Assembly: GCA_003096255.1 (NCBI GenBank)
Contig: PIXS01000326.1
Location: 1-17,617 of the forward strand
Direction of reading: 5' to 3'
Source of the DNA: Candidatus Bathyarchaeum sp.
Lineage (GTDB): Archaea > Thermoproteota > Bathyarchaeia > Bathyarchaeales > Bathyarchaeaceae
DNA length: 17,617 bases
A model generated the notes under the pieces. It was not told the origin of the DNA, did not search any database, and saw nothing but the letters and a program-made list of their open reading frames with translations. Made by a program: the position numbers and the translations under genes. Of this stretch, positions 6,352 through 13,390 are shown one piece after another. How positions within the stretch are numbered: position 1 is the stretch's first letter; the number at the start of each line of letters is the position of its first letter.

Positions 6352-6879
6352 TCATTCTTTGACGTAGACTTTCAGTCCATACGATCTAAATGCCGTTGTA
6401 AAACTGGAACTGCTTAATGTCTTGAGTATAGGGTAACCGATTCCTGCAACTACAATCAAGGTACTTATTGTGATGCTTACGATCATGGCGCTCCAAAGGG
6501 GAAGCTGTAATCCAAAGATTTCTGGTGGGGGAAAGAAAATCCAAAGGTAGCCGCCTACGATGATTCCGATAGGAAGAGAACCTACTACACAAGCCAAGAA
6601 TTGACGGTTTCTAAGCACGAAAATGATTGTTGCAGCAGCAAGGTTAGCGATTGTTCCAAAGATTACGTCCTGAGGACCAAGCCAGAAGTATGCGTTGCCC
6701 ATGAAGCAACCGAGGGTTACTCCAGAGATTACTGGCCAACCAAACAGAGCCGCTAAGGGAATCAGGCAATCAGCAACACGCAACTGAATTGGACCATAAG
6801 ATATTGGAGCTAAAGTAACAAGAAGAACTGCGTACAGGATGGAAAATACTATTGCTAAAGCCATTTCACTAGTTTTCAC
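6352..6879 (-). CDS. queT: QueT-family ECF transporter S component
   Basis: A 175-residue membrane protein of the QueT family, the substrate-binding component of energy-coupling-factor transporters associated with queuosine precursors. Recognisable are 'ISYGPIQLRVADCLIPLAALFGWP' (26-49, the signature near TM2) and 'FGTIANLAAATIIFVL' (74-89), and about five to six hydrophobic segments span residues 6-24, 36-60, 72-90, 93-115 and 128-150. Archaea use preQ0 to make archaeosine, so a deazapurine substrate is plausible but unproven. The start is GTG at 6879, fixed by a strong Shine-Dalgarno sequence (GGAGGTGA) seven bases upstream. No ECF ATPase or EcfT gene is adjacent, as is common for S components sharing an energising module. 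The structured leader immediately upstream is described separately. Confidence 0.85.
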   Translation of the reverse strand: MKTSEMALAIVFSILYAVLLVTLAPISYGPIQLRVADCLIPLAALFGWPVISGVTLGCFMGNAYFWLGPQDVIFGTIANLAAATIIFVLRNRQFLACVVGSLPIGIIVGGYLWIFFPPPEIFGLQLPLWSAMIVSITISTLIVVAGIGYPILKTLSSSSFTTAFRSYGLKVYVKE

Positions 6880-6948
6880 TCAATTTTCACCTCCCTACTC
6901 CGGGATTTTTAATGCGGAACGGGTGGGAGGCTCCACCTACCCGCGTCT
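6880..6948 (-). promoter_or_regulatory. Structured queT leader that may mask the ribosome-binding site
   Basis: In the predicted 65-70-base leader, GGGAGG of the Shine-Dalgarno region (6895-6890) can pair with CCTCCC (6930-6925), six bp, with a further CCG/CGG helix inside. Alternatively GGTGG (6937-6933) pairs with CCACC (6926-6922) around a six-base loop, which competes for part of the same CCTCCC segment and frees the ribosome-binding site. Two mutually exclusive folds of this kind are typical of translational switches. A ligand is not evident, and I see no match to the known preQ1 aptamers. Confidence 0.4.
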
Positions 6949-6969
6949 GGAAGGGAAATACAGGAATTG

Positions 6970-6979
6970 CCTAAAAAGG
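6970..6979 (-). promoter_or_regulatory. TATA-like box of queT
   Basis: The minus strand reads CCTTTTTAG across this interval. A start site about 26 bases downstream falls near 6948, which defines the leader described above. The match to an archaeal TATA box is moderate. Confidence 0.35.
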
Positions 6980-7333
6980 TTGTCGGTGAATCTCATTAAA
7001 ATCTCGCTACGGTCCAGTGAATTCAAAATCATCAATGATTTGATTTTGAAAGAAGAGTTTGCTGGGGCTTCGGAAAGTAAAAGGGGGAAAGATGAAAAAC
7101 CAACATCCTTGGGGAATGTGACCATCCCAAAGACCATTCAGCTTCGCTTTACGTCATCCACTCCTTAGGGTGCGTACGTCTGAGCTGTGAAGAATATGGG
7201 TTTGCTGAGGCTACTGCACGGTGTTCAAATTTGGGAATGAAAACATGCGAACCTAAAAGTACCACTATTACTTAGGTACGCCTGATTTCTTGTGCTTGAG
7301 CCTTTTCAGCCCCATTTTCTTCTGAATGTTTTA
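6980..7333. other. Intergenic stretch without a supported gene
   Basis: Between the queT promoter and the terminator of the PQQ-protein gene I see no convincing coding region on either strand. Short open frames exist but lack family resemblance, good ribosome-binding sites and a purine-first codon pattern. I find no tRNA (no coherent acceptor, anticodon and T-arm set), no box C/D pair and no tandem repeats. The one clear structural element is the perfect inverted repeat at 7022-7050. Confidence 0.6.
7022..7050. repeat. Perfect 10-bp inverted repeat with 9-base loop
   Basis: TTCAAAATCA (7022-7031) and TGATTTTGAA (7041-7050) are exact reverse complements around TCAATGATT. No T-run follows on either strand, so it is not a canonical terminator. 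It lies about 45-75 bases upstream of the queT TATA-like box and could be an operator or a remnant element. Confidence 0.55.
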
Positions 7334-7354
7334 CTCCCAAAAAAAAGAAGGGAG
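7334..7354 (-). terminator. T-rich terminator of the PQQ-protein gene
   Basis: On the minus strand CTCCC (7354-7350) and GGGAG (7338-7334) flank TTCTTTTTTTT, starting 13 bases after the TAA of the large gene. Archaeal RNA polymerase stops at oligo-T runs, and the T8 here is the longest near the stop codon. The flanking complementary arms may add a small hairpin. Confidence 0.55.
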
Positions 7355-7367
7355 GGAAATTGTTGGG

Positions 7368-10019
7368 TTATTTCTGTTGTTTGATGATTGCGTATAGTCC
7401 GAGGACTATGGCGACGACGGCTAGTACTATGATGACTAGGTCGATTGTCAGGTATGCTGGCACTTCTGGTATGTCGGGCATTTCTGGGTACGCTGGCATC
7501 TGGCTTACTGTTTCTGCTGCAATCTCGCTAACACTAGGACCTTGATAGCCTGGATAGTCTGGCATCTGGCTCACAGTCTCCTGAGCAATCTCAGAAGCTG
7601 AAGGACCAAGATAGCCTGCAGGTGCTGGACCTACGACAAGAGCAGTCTCCGCATACGAACCAAAGTAGCCACCAGATCCCATGAAGGTAGCAACTATTTT
7701 CACTGTACCTTCAGTATCAGGAGTCCACGCAAGGCTGTAAGTGCCACTCATGTCAGTTTTTGTTCTGTCCATATCATGCCATACACCGTCTGCATCAACC
7801 CAATTGAACACCACTTCAACACCAGTTACGTTTGCAGGAACGTCGAATTGTTTGTAGATGTAGAGCATCCAATCGCTCATACTTTCATCAGATACAGCTG
7901 GAACGCCACCAGGGAATCGAAGTTGCACATCTGTCTGCTCTGTGCCAGGTGATGCATCCATGACTGTGCCTTCAAGGAGTATTGTTTCTCCCTTTGCCAC
8001 AATCTTTGGTGCAACGGTCAGTGTTGTGAGACTTTGGCCTTTACCGATAGCATACACGCGCTGGTCATATGTGTCCATGGTAGCAATTATGCTGTCACCG
8101 ATGATTGCACGTCCACCCCAACGGGTCTGACGGAACAAACCATCAGCTCGCCACACCACATCTCCAGTGTATGCGTCTAAACAGACGTATGGTCCACCGC
8201 GTGGTCGGGGGTCAACAGGAGAGTGCTCACAATGTCCCATGTAGATTTTTCCGTCAGTAACAAATGATGGCTTAACCCACCAAGTGTTAGCGAATAGGAA
8301 TTCAGAGTATGGGTCATCTATTGGCGTTTCCCACAGTAGACTTCCGTTTTGGATGTCGTAGCAGTATACTATTCCGCCAACGCTTGCCGAGTAGAATCTG
8401 CCGTAAGCAATAGCTCTTGAGTTAGAGCTGGAGTCATCCAATGCGTCCAAGTAGTACTGGTTGCCAACGTCTGGGCTGTCTGGACCCCACAGAAAGTCTC
8501 CGGTTTCGAGACTGAAACCGAAGTGTTGTCGGGTCTCTTTTGCCCACAGAACAGCAACTCTATCTTCCAAACTGACACCGACCCAGTTGTCACCAAACAT
8601 GCCAGCTACGGTCAGGTTCAGTTCAAACCAATAGTCGAATGCTTCCCAAGTGTTACTGAACAGCTCTGCTCCTATTTCTCCTTCGGATGCATTCAAGTTT
8701 ATTCCCCATAGGCTAACTTCTTCAGTAGATACATCTCCACCGACTACCATGTCGCCAAAGTTGGCACCGATAACACTTCCAGGTAGACCAGTGGGTATCG
8801 TCACGTTCATAGTAATTGCAGCAGGATTTGATCCGTCAAAGGTTTTTCCATGCACAGTGTTTCCCCAGCTACCTTCACCGTAGAAACCGCCACCAGTGAG
8901 ACCGAGGGCAGTCATGTTCCACAGAGTCATCCGACCAGCACTTGAGCTAACAGACAACACATAGAGGTGATTGAGCTCATCGAACAACATTGTGCCTGAA
9001 GGCACATTTGTAACGGTGAACACCCAGTCTCCACTGTATGCGTCGAATACTTGATAGCCGCTACCGCTGGAAACCCAAAGGTATGCGAAACAGCCGTGCA
9101 TGTTGAATCCGTCCCAGTAGAACAGTTGACCGAAATCGATTGTTTGGTTGTTCAGAAAGACTTTAGACCATTGTTCTTCTCCGGTGTGCAAGTCTACACA
9201 GTGCATTGTAACGGGATCTTCCAAAGTGCTCTCTTGATAGTATAGGTTGCCTGCGAGAATTATTGATCGTGAATCGAAGTTTGCTCCGGCTGATCCACTG
9301 AATTTGCCTTCGTATGCGTCTCCTATTTCGAATGAATATCCACCCAAGTTTCCTCCAACGAGTCCACCTGATGTTAGTTCTTTTGTCCACAATATGTGGG
9401 CAGTGTCTGGTGCATAATCATTGTAGGGAGCATACAGATTCGTAGGGATTTCTGGCCAACTTGCTGAGATTTTATACCATTCTCTAAGCTGTGCGTCTAT
9501 TGGTCGAGTCCAGTAGTTGTTTGGAAGCGAGTGCCCAGGATGGTAGTCTATTGGATCTTCTAGTACTTCAAGCGTGACTACGTCGCTGTAACTTTCTAAG
9601 TAAGTCTGTTCATAAGGTGAACCCATCCGAAACGGGCTAACCATAATGATTTGTTCAGGGAAGTGGGCTTGTAGAGTGTAAGTGCCAACTTTGGTTGGTG
9701 TCCACGAAAACCCTGTTCCGCCTGTTGAGTCTGTTTTGTCTACTTCTAGGGTGCTTGTTTCTCCGTCAGGGTCTTCGACTGATATTGTCATTCCTTCCCA
9801 ACCCTCATCGACACTTGAAAGTGAATCCATCATACCAACGTGCATCAACACAGGTTGGTTGACTCCTACGGGGTTAGGCATAACACCAAGATAGCTGATG
9901 GTGGCTTTCTGTTGAGTTTGTGCAGAAACTGAAGGTAAAGCAACGATTATAGTAGATAAAGCAAATAATAGAACAAGAGTAATAGTGGTTATTTTAGATT
10001 TGTTGATAGCAATTTTCAT
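7368..10019 (-). CDS. Secreted PQQ-like beta-propeller surface protein
   Basis: An 883-residue extracellular protein. The signal peptide ends near 'SVSAQ' (about 30-34). An Ig-like domain follows (about 40-155; 'GTGFSWTPTKVGTYTLQAHFP'-type strand at its end), then a long PQQ-like propeller (about 165-660) with repeated W-rich blades such as 'GEEQWSKVF', 'GDWVFTV', 'GSLLWETPI' and 'GDVVWRADGL'. A second Ig-like domain (about 665-795) ends 'SLAWTPDTEGTVKIVATF'. Two near-identical 22-residue units follow, then a membrane anchor (about 857-880) and a short basic end. Whether it binds PQQ or is only a structural propeller cannot be told; many archaeal members are structural surface proteins. The start is fixed by GGAG eight bases upstream. 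It is divergent from a tandem Lrp-type regulator, which may control it. Confidence 0.85.
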   Translation of the reverse strand: MKIAINKSKITTITLVLLFALSTIIVALPSVSAQTQQKATISYLGVMPNPVGVNQPVLMHVGMMDSLSSVDEGWEGMTISVEDPDGETSTLEVDKTDSTGGTGFSWTPTKVGTYTLQAHFPEQIIMVSPFRMGSPYEQTYLESYSDVVTLEVLEDPIDYHPGHSLPNNYWTRPIDAQLREWYKISASWPEIPTNLYAPYNDYAPDTAHILWTKELTSGGLVGGNLGGYSFEIGDAYEGKFSGSAGANFDSRSIILAGNLYYQESTLEDPVTMHCVDLHTGEEQWSKVFLNNQTIDFGQLFYWDGFNMHGCFAYLWVSSGSGYQVFDAYSGDWVFTVTNVPSGTMLFDELNHLYVLSVSSSAGRMTLWNMTALGLTGGGFYGEGSWGNTVHGKTFDGSNPAAITMNVTIPTGLPGSVIGANFGDMVVGGDVSTEEVSLWGINLNASEGEIGAELFSNTWEAFDYWFELNLTVAGMFGDNWVGVSLEDRVAVLWAKETRQHFGFSLETGDFLWGPDSPDVGNQYYLDALDDSSSNSRAIAYGRFYSASVGGIVYCYDIQNGSLLWETPIDDPYSEFLFANTWWVKPSFVTDGKIYMGHCEHSPVDPRPRGGPYVCLDAYTGDVVWRADGLFRQTRWGGRAIIGDSIIATMDTYDQRVYAIGKGQSLTTLTVAPKIVAKGETILLEGTVMDASPGTEQTDVQLRFPGGVPAVSDESMSDWMLYIYKQFDVPANVTGVEVVFNWVDADGVWHDMDRTKTDMSGTYSLAWTPDTEGTVKIVATFMGSGGYFGSYAETALVVGPAPAGYLGPSASEIAQETVSQMPDYPGYQGPSVSEIAAETVSQMPAYPEMPDIPEVPAYLTIDLVIIVLAVVAIVLGLYAIIKQQK
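7476..7607 (-). repeat. Two tandem 66-base repeats encoding a surface-protein linker
   Basis: Residues 805-826 and 827-848 of the propeller protein are near copies: GPSASEIAQETVSQMPDYPG and GPSVSEIAAETVSQMPAYPE mark the units. They join the last Ig-like domain to a proline-rich spacer (EMPDIPEVPAY) and the membrane anchor, probably as an extended stalk. Such repeats can change copy number by slippage or recombination. Confidence 0.8.
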
Positions 10020-10027
10020 TCTTTTTT

Positions 10028-10076
10028 CTCCATTTTAGTTTACAAGAACGTACTGGTCATAAGACACATATTTAAA
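10028..10076 (-). promoter_or_regulatory. Promoter and ribosome-binding site of the PQQ-protein gene
   Basis: On the minus strand TTTAAATAT (10076-10068) is a TATA-like element within an A/T-rich tract; it predicts a start near 10046 and a leader of about 26 bases. GGAG (10031-10028) lies eight bases before the ATG at 10019, consistent with leadered, Shine-Dalgarno-driven translation. Confidence 0.5.
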
Positions 10077-10134
10077 ATTTTTTATAGAACATACTTTTTT
10101 TAAAAAAAATCAACATTAAGAAAACATAAACATT

Positions 10135-10150
10135 TAAAAAATTTATATAC
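10135..10150 (+). promoter_or_regulatory. BRE/TATA promoter of the tandem Lrp regulator
   Basis: TAAAAAA followed by TTTATATAC (10142-10150) is the best archaeal BRE-TATA match in the window. It predicts a start near 10172 and a leader of about 46 bases to the proposed AUA codon at 10218. The interval to the divergent promoter (about 10077-10134) is strongly A/T-rich, as expected of an Lrp-type binding region. Confidence 0.6.
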
Positions 10151-10217
10151 AGTTTTTTTAGTCAGTAAGAGCTATTCCACATTATAAGACGGGGAAACAT
10201 CTAAGAGGCGAACAAAC

Positions 10218-11237
10218 ATAAAAAAACTAGACGAAAGCGACTTCAAAATTTTGAAGACGCTTCTCGCAGAATCTCGCACAAGTTTCACGGAATTAGCTGA
10301 TGTTTGTGGAATCTCTGTCACAGCTGTGCAAAGAAGGTATAGGCGCCTAAAAAAAACAGGCATTATTAACAGCGAAAACATGTACCTCAACCCTGTGGCT
10401 ATGGGTTTCCAAAGCATTGCGGAAGTAGGAATAATAACAAATTTTGTAGACAGAGAAAAAGTCGTAAATTCGCTTAGAAACATCCCAGCGTTACAGATTT
10501 TTCATTTTGCAGATACTTTTGAAACAATTGGCAAATATAACATATATGGGCTAATTATAGGAAGAAGATTAGATCAACTAACTGAAACGGTTGAAAAAAT
10601 AGACATCAACCCTCTTGTAAGAAATGTGGACCTCTTAATTATTGCTGAACCTTGGATTAGCCCATGGCATCCAGAAAACCTCACGGTCGATGTGTCTGAA
10701 CGCGAAAAACTAATAGAAAGACCACAGAAATCAGACAAAGGATTTGGACAAGCATTTCTTGATGACGTAGACAAAGGCATTGTCAAAATGTTGATGTTAA
10801 ATTCGCGGGTTCCATTTAACAAGATAGCGAGAAAACTCAGAATCACAACAGCTACGGTAATCAGAAAATACAAAGTTCTTAGAGAAAAAAAAGTGCTGAC
10901 TCTATCTAGCATATCCATTGACCTTAAGAAGTTAGGCTATAAAGCAATATTCGACGCTTACATAAAAGTAGACAAACGAAGTAACTTGCCGCAAATTGAG
11001 GCGCAATTACTTGCAATACCCAATACAATATTCTTGTCTAAATTCATTGGCGGTACCTATGACATAAGAACTGGAACGCTAGTTACAGACTTTCAAGATG
11101 TTTTCCATATAAAGAAGCAAATCTGTTCAATGGCACACATCAAAACATCCGAGTTCTATATCAACGATTTAGTGTATCCTTTGCCATTCGATTTACTAGG
11201 CCATCTTCTATTAGACCATTATGAAAAGGGTCATTAA
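10218..11237 (+). CDS. Tandem Lrp/AsnC-type regulator (two HTH plus two ligand domains), putative AUA start
   Basis: About 340 residues arranged as two repeated Lrp units. Unit 1: helix-turn-helix (about 1-50, 'TELADVCGISVTAVQRRYRRL') and a RAM-like alpha/beta domain (about 65-150). Unit 2: helix-turn-helix (about 178-230, 'NKIARKLRITTATVIRKYKVL') and a second alpha/beta domain (about 240-325, 'FLSKFIGGTYDIRTGTLV'). Lrp proteins bind A/T-rich DNA and often sense amino acids; the ligand is unknown here. No ATG, GTG or TTG precedes 10251 in frame after the stop at 10185. The TTG at 10251 would remove the first half of helix 1. Starting at ATA (10218) gives IKKLDESDFKILKTLL, which aligns with 'LDDVDKGIVKMLML' of unit 2, and GAGG lies nine bases upstream. 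It is divergent from the PQQ-protein gene, its likely target. Confidence 0.82.
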   Translation: MKKLDESDFKILKTLLAESRTSFTELADVCGISVTAVQRRYRRLKKTGIINSENMYLNPVAMGFQSIAEVGIITNFVDREKVVNSLRNIPALQIFHFADTFETIGKYNIYGLIIGRRLDQLTETVEKIDINPLVRNVDLLIIAEPWISPWHPENLTVDVSEREKLIERPQKSDKGFGQAFLDDVDKGIVKMLMLNSRVPFNKIARKLRITTATVIRKYKVLREKKVLTLSSISIDLKKLGYKAIFDAYIKVDKRSNLPQIEAQLLAIPNTIFLSKFIGGTYDIRTGTLVTDFQDVFHIKKQICSMAHIKTSEFYINDLVYPLPFDLLGHLLLDHYEKGH

Positions 11238-11311
11238 ACAATGATCGCTCACAGGTTATCGCGTAGATAAGAAACAGCAAAAGAACTTGAGGAAACTGGA
11301 GATATCACTCC

Positions 11312-11338
11312 GAAAGTAATGTTGAAACTTTCTTTTTT
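11312..11338 (+). terminator. Hairpin-plus-T-run terminator after the Lrp gene
   Basis: GAAAGT (11312-11317) and ACTTTC (11327-11332) form a perfect six-bp stem around a nine-base loop, followed directly by T6 (11333-11338). It lies about 75 bases after the regulator's stop and 48 bases before uvrB, so it should separate the two transcripts. The T-run alone could suffice in archaea. Confidence 0.55.
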
Positions 11339-11385
11339 GGGTGTAAACTTTTTTTGCAGGTTGTTCCTTGTTTTGTAGAAGAAAT

Positions 11386-13311
11386 ATGCAGTTCCAGTTA
11401 GTTTCACCTTATTCTGTTTCTCCAGGACAAGAAGAAGCAATAAACAAACTAGTGGATGGCTTCACAAAAAAAGAGAAACAGACACTTTTGGGGATAACTG
11501 GAAGCGGAAAAACTTTTGTGATGGCAAATCTAATCCAAAAATTGCAGAAGCCCACCCTCATTATTGCCCATAACAAAACGTTGGCAGCTCAACTTTACGC
11601 GGAACTGAAAGATTATTTTCCAAACAACCGTGTCGAATTCTTCATTTCATTTTATGATTACTATCAACCCGAATCCTACTTGCCGACGACAGACATGTAC
11701 ATAGAGAAAGATGCGGATGTAAACGAGCAAATAGAAAAAATGCGTATGCACGCAGTTTCGAGCTTGCTGAGTCGGAATGACACTATAGTTGTAGCCAGCA
11801 TAAGCTGCATATACAATCTTGGAAACCCTGAAGACTACAAAAGCATGTCAATTGAGTTAGGGGTTGGGAAGCAAATCAAGCGACAGCAGCTTATCAGCAC
11901 ATTGGTGGACATGCAGTATGAACGAAATGATATGGTGCCAGAGGCGGGCAGATTTCGGGTGAGAGGTAGCGTTGTGGATGTTATTCCAGCTTATGGAAAG
12001 GACATTTTGCGTATTGAGTTAGAAGGAAACAGAATCAGGAAGATAAAAGAGGTCAACGTGTTGACGGGAGATGTCAACGTTTCGGTTGACCATGTCACTC
12101 TTTATCCTGCAAAACAGTATGTGGTGCCTGAAGAGAAAATAAAGAAGGCGCTTGAGCAGATAAAAGAAGATTTGGAGAAGAGGCTACCTGAGCTTCCCGC
12201 ACTTGAAGCTCAACGGCTTAAGAAACGAACCAACTATGACATTGAAATGATCAAAGAGTTAGGCTACTGTAAAGGAATTGAGAATTACAGCAAATACTTT
12301 GATGGACGCGAATCAGGTGAGCCGCCATTTGTTTTGATTGACTATTTTCCAGACGACTACTTGATGATAATTGATGAGAGCCATCAGACGATTCCCCAGT
12401 CACGGGCAATGTATAACGGCAATTACCAAAGAAAAAAGAATCTAGTCGATTACGGTTTTCGTCTTCCCAGCGCCTTCGATAACCGTCCCCTCACATTTGA
12501 AGAGTTTGAGGCAAAGATGGGCAATACACTTTTTGTTTCTGCAACTCCAGGAGACTATGAACTTGAAAGAAGCGGTGCTCCAGTTGAGTTGATTACTCGC
12601 CCAACAGGTCTTCTTGATCCAGTAATTGAGGTTCATCCAATAGAAAACCAGATGCAGCATCTGATGAGTGAGGCAAAGAAGACGATTGAAAGGGGAGACA
12701 AAATCCTAGTTACAACGCTCACAAAACGATTGGCTGAAGACCTTACAGATTACTTAGTCAAAGAAGGCTTCCGGGCAAGATACTTGCACTCTGAAATAGA
12801 CAGTTTGGATAGGATAGAGCTTATCAGGCAACTTCGAGCAGGCGAATATGACATTCTTGTCGGAATCAATCTACTTCGTGAAGGCTTAGACCTTCCAGAG
12901 GTTTCAACCATCTTTATTCTAGATGCAGACAAGGAAGGTTTTCTGCGAGATGAACGAAGCTTAATTCAAACTATTGGTCGGGCAGCACGAAACGTGAATG
13001 GGCGCGTCATTTTGTATGCTGACGTGAAAACAAAGTCGATTGAAAGGGCAATGCAGGTCACAAGTTACCGCCGAATGTTTCAGATTCAGTACAACAAAAA
13101 GCATGGAATCGAACCTGCTACTATAGTGAAAAGTGTTTCCAAAAAGAAGAGAAGAATCAAGGGAACAAAACATTTGGCGAAATCTGACATTAAAAAGCGG
13201 ATTATTGAGCTTGACGCCAAAATGAGGGCTGCTGCGGAGCGGCTTGACTTTGAAAGCGCAATCGAATACAGGGATACAATAGAAGAAATGAAGCAGGCAC
13301 TAGGGAACTAG
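11386..13311 (+). CDS. uvrB: Excinuclease ABC subunit B
   Basis: A 641-residue UvrB, the damage-verifying helicase-like subunit of nucleotide excision repair, close to the usual 650-670. Seen are Walker A GITGSGKT (36-43), the Tyr-rich beta-hairpin base '[12 protein letters not shown]' (89-100), the DESH Walker B (330-333), motif VI 'QTIGRAARN' (528-536) and a C-terminal UVR domain for UvrC contact ('[19 protein letters not shown]', about 615-633). I chose the ATG at 11386 ([10 protein letters not shown]) over a TTG at 11368 because the extra six residues do not resemble UvrB N termini. The ribosome-binding site is weak (AGAAG). It is the first gene of uvrB-uvrA-uvrC. The family is bacterial in origin and found in a subset of mesophilic archaea, so old transfer is likely, but codon use looks like that of the neighbours. 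Confidence 0.97.
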   Translation: MQFQLVSPYSVSPGQEEAINKLVDGFTKKEKQTLLGITGSGKTFVMANLIQKLQKPTLIIAHNKTLAAQLYAELKDYFPNNRVEFFISFYDYYQPESYLPTTDMYIEKDADVNEQIEKMRMHAVSSLLSRNDTIVVASISCIYNLGNPEDYKSMSIELGVGKQIKRQQLISTLVDMQYERNDMVPEAGRFRVRGSVVDVIPAYGKDILRIELEGNRIRKIKEVNVLTGDVNVSVDHVTLYPAKQYVVPEEKIKKALEQIKEDLEKRLPELPALEAQRLKKRTNYDIEMIKELGYCKGIENYSKYFDGRESGEPPFVLIDYFPDDYLMIIDESHQTIPQSRAMYNGNYQRKKNLVDYGFRLPSAFDNRPLTFEEFEAKMGNTLFVSATPGDYELERSGAPVELITRPTGLLDPVIEVHPIENQMQHLMSEAKKTIERGDKILVTTLTKRLAEDLTDYLVKEGFRARYLHSEIDSLDRIELIRQLRAGEYDILVGINLLREGLDLPEVSTIFILDADKEGFLRDERSLIQTIGRAARNVNGRVILYADVKTKSIERAMQVTSYRRMFQIQYNKKHGIEPATIVKSVSKKKRRIKGTKHLAKSDIKKRIIELDAKMRAAAERLDFESAIEYRDTIEEMKQALGN

Positions 13312-13362
13312 GCAAGTTTTCTGGGATGCAAAAAATTGAAATACTCCCATTTGTGCTTGCCT
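13310..13362 (+). repeat. Imperfect hairpin in the uvrB-uvrA gap
   Basis: AGGCAAG (13310-13316) pairs perfectly with CTTGCCT (13356-13362), and TGGGA (13322-13326) with TCCCA (13345-13349) inside it, with small internal loops of five and six bases. It begins within the uvrB stop codon and ends 28 bases before uvrA. It has no T-run directly after it, so it is more likely an mRNA-stabilising or attenuating structure than a terminator. Confidence 0.4.
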
Positions 13363-13390
13363 TCTAAATTGTAAGGGACTTTTTGTAGTC

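Noticed and set aside
6880..6948. Known preQ1-I or preQ1-II riboswitch upstream of queT
   Set aside because: The conserved loop and tail sequences of those classes are not recognisable; only a possible masking fold is supported.
6839..7168. A 109-codon open frame on the + strand over the queT start and leader
   Set aside because: Starts inside queT on the opposite strand, has no ribosome-binding site and no family resemblance.
7248..7285. GTACC/GGTAC inverted repeat and a TTCAAAT segment resembling a tRNA T-arm
   Set aside because: No acceptor stem or anticodon arm can be placed around it, and a five-bp stem is expected by chance.
10077..10141. A/T-rich tract as a possible replication origin
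   Set aside because: No origin-recognition-box repeats and no cdc6/orc1 gene nearby; a shared promoter region explains it.
13310..13362. Intrinsic terminator between uvrB and uvrA
   Set aside because: No T-run directly follows the hairpin, and the gene order suggests a common transcript.
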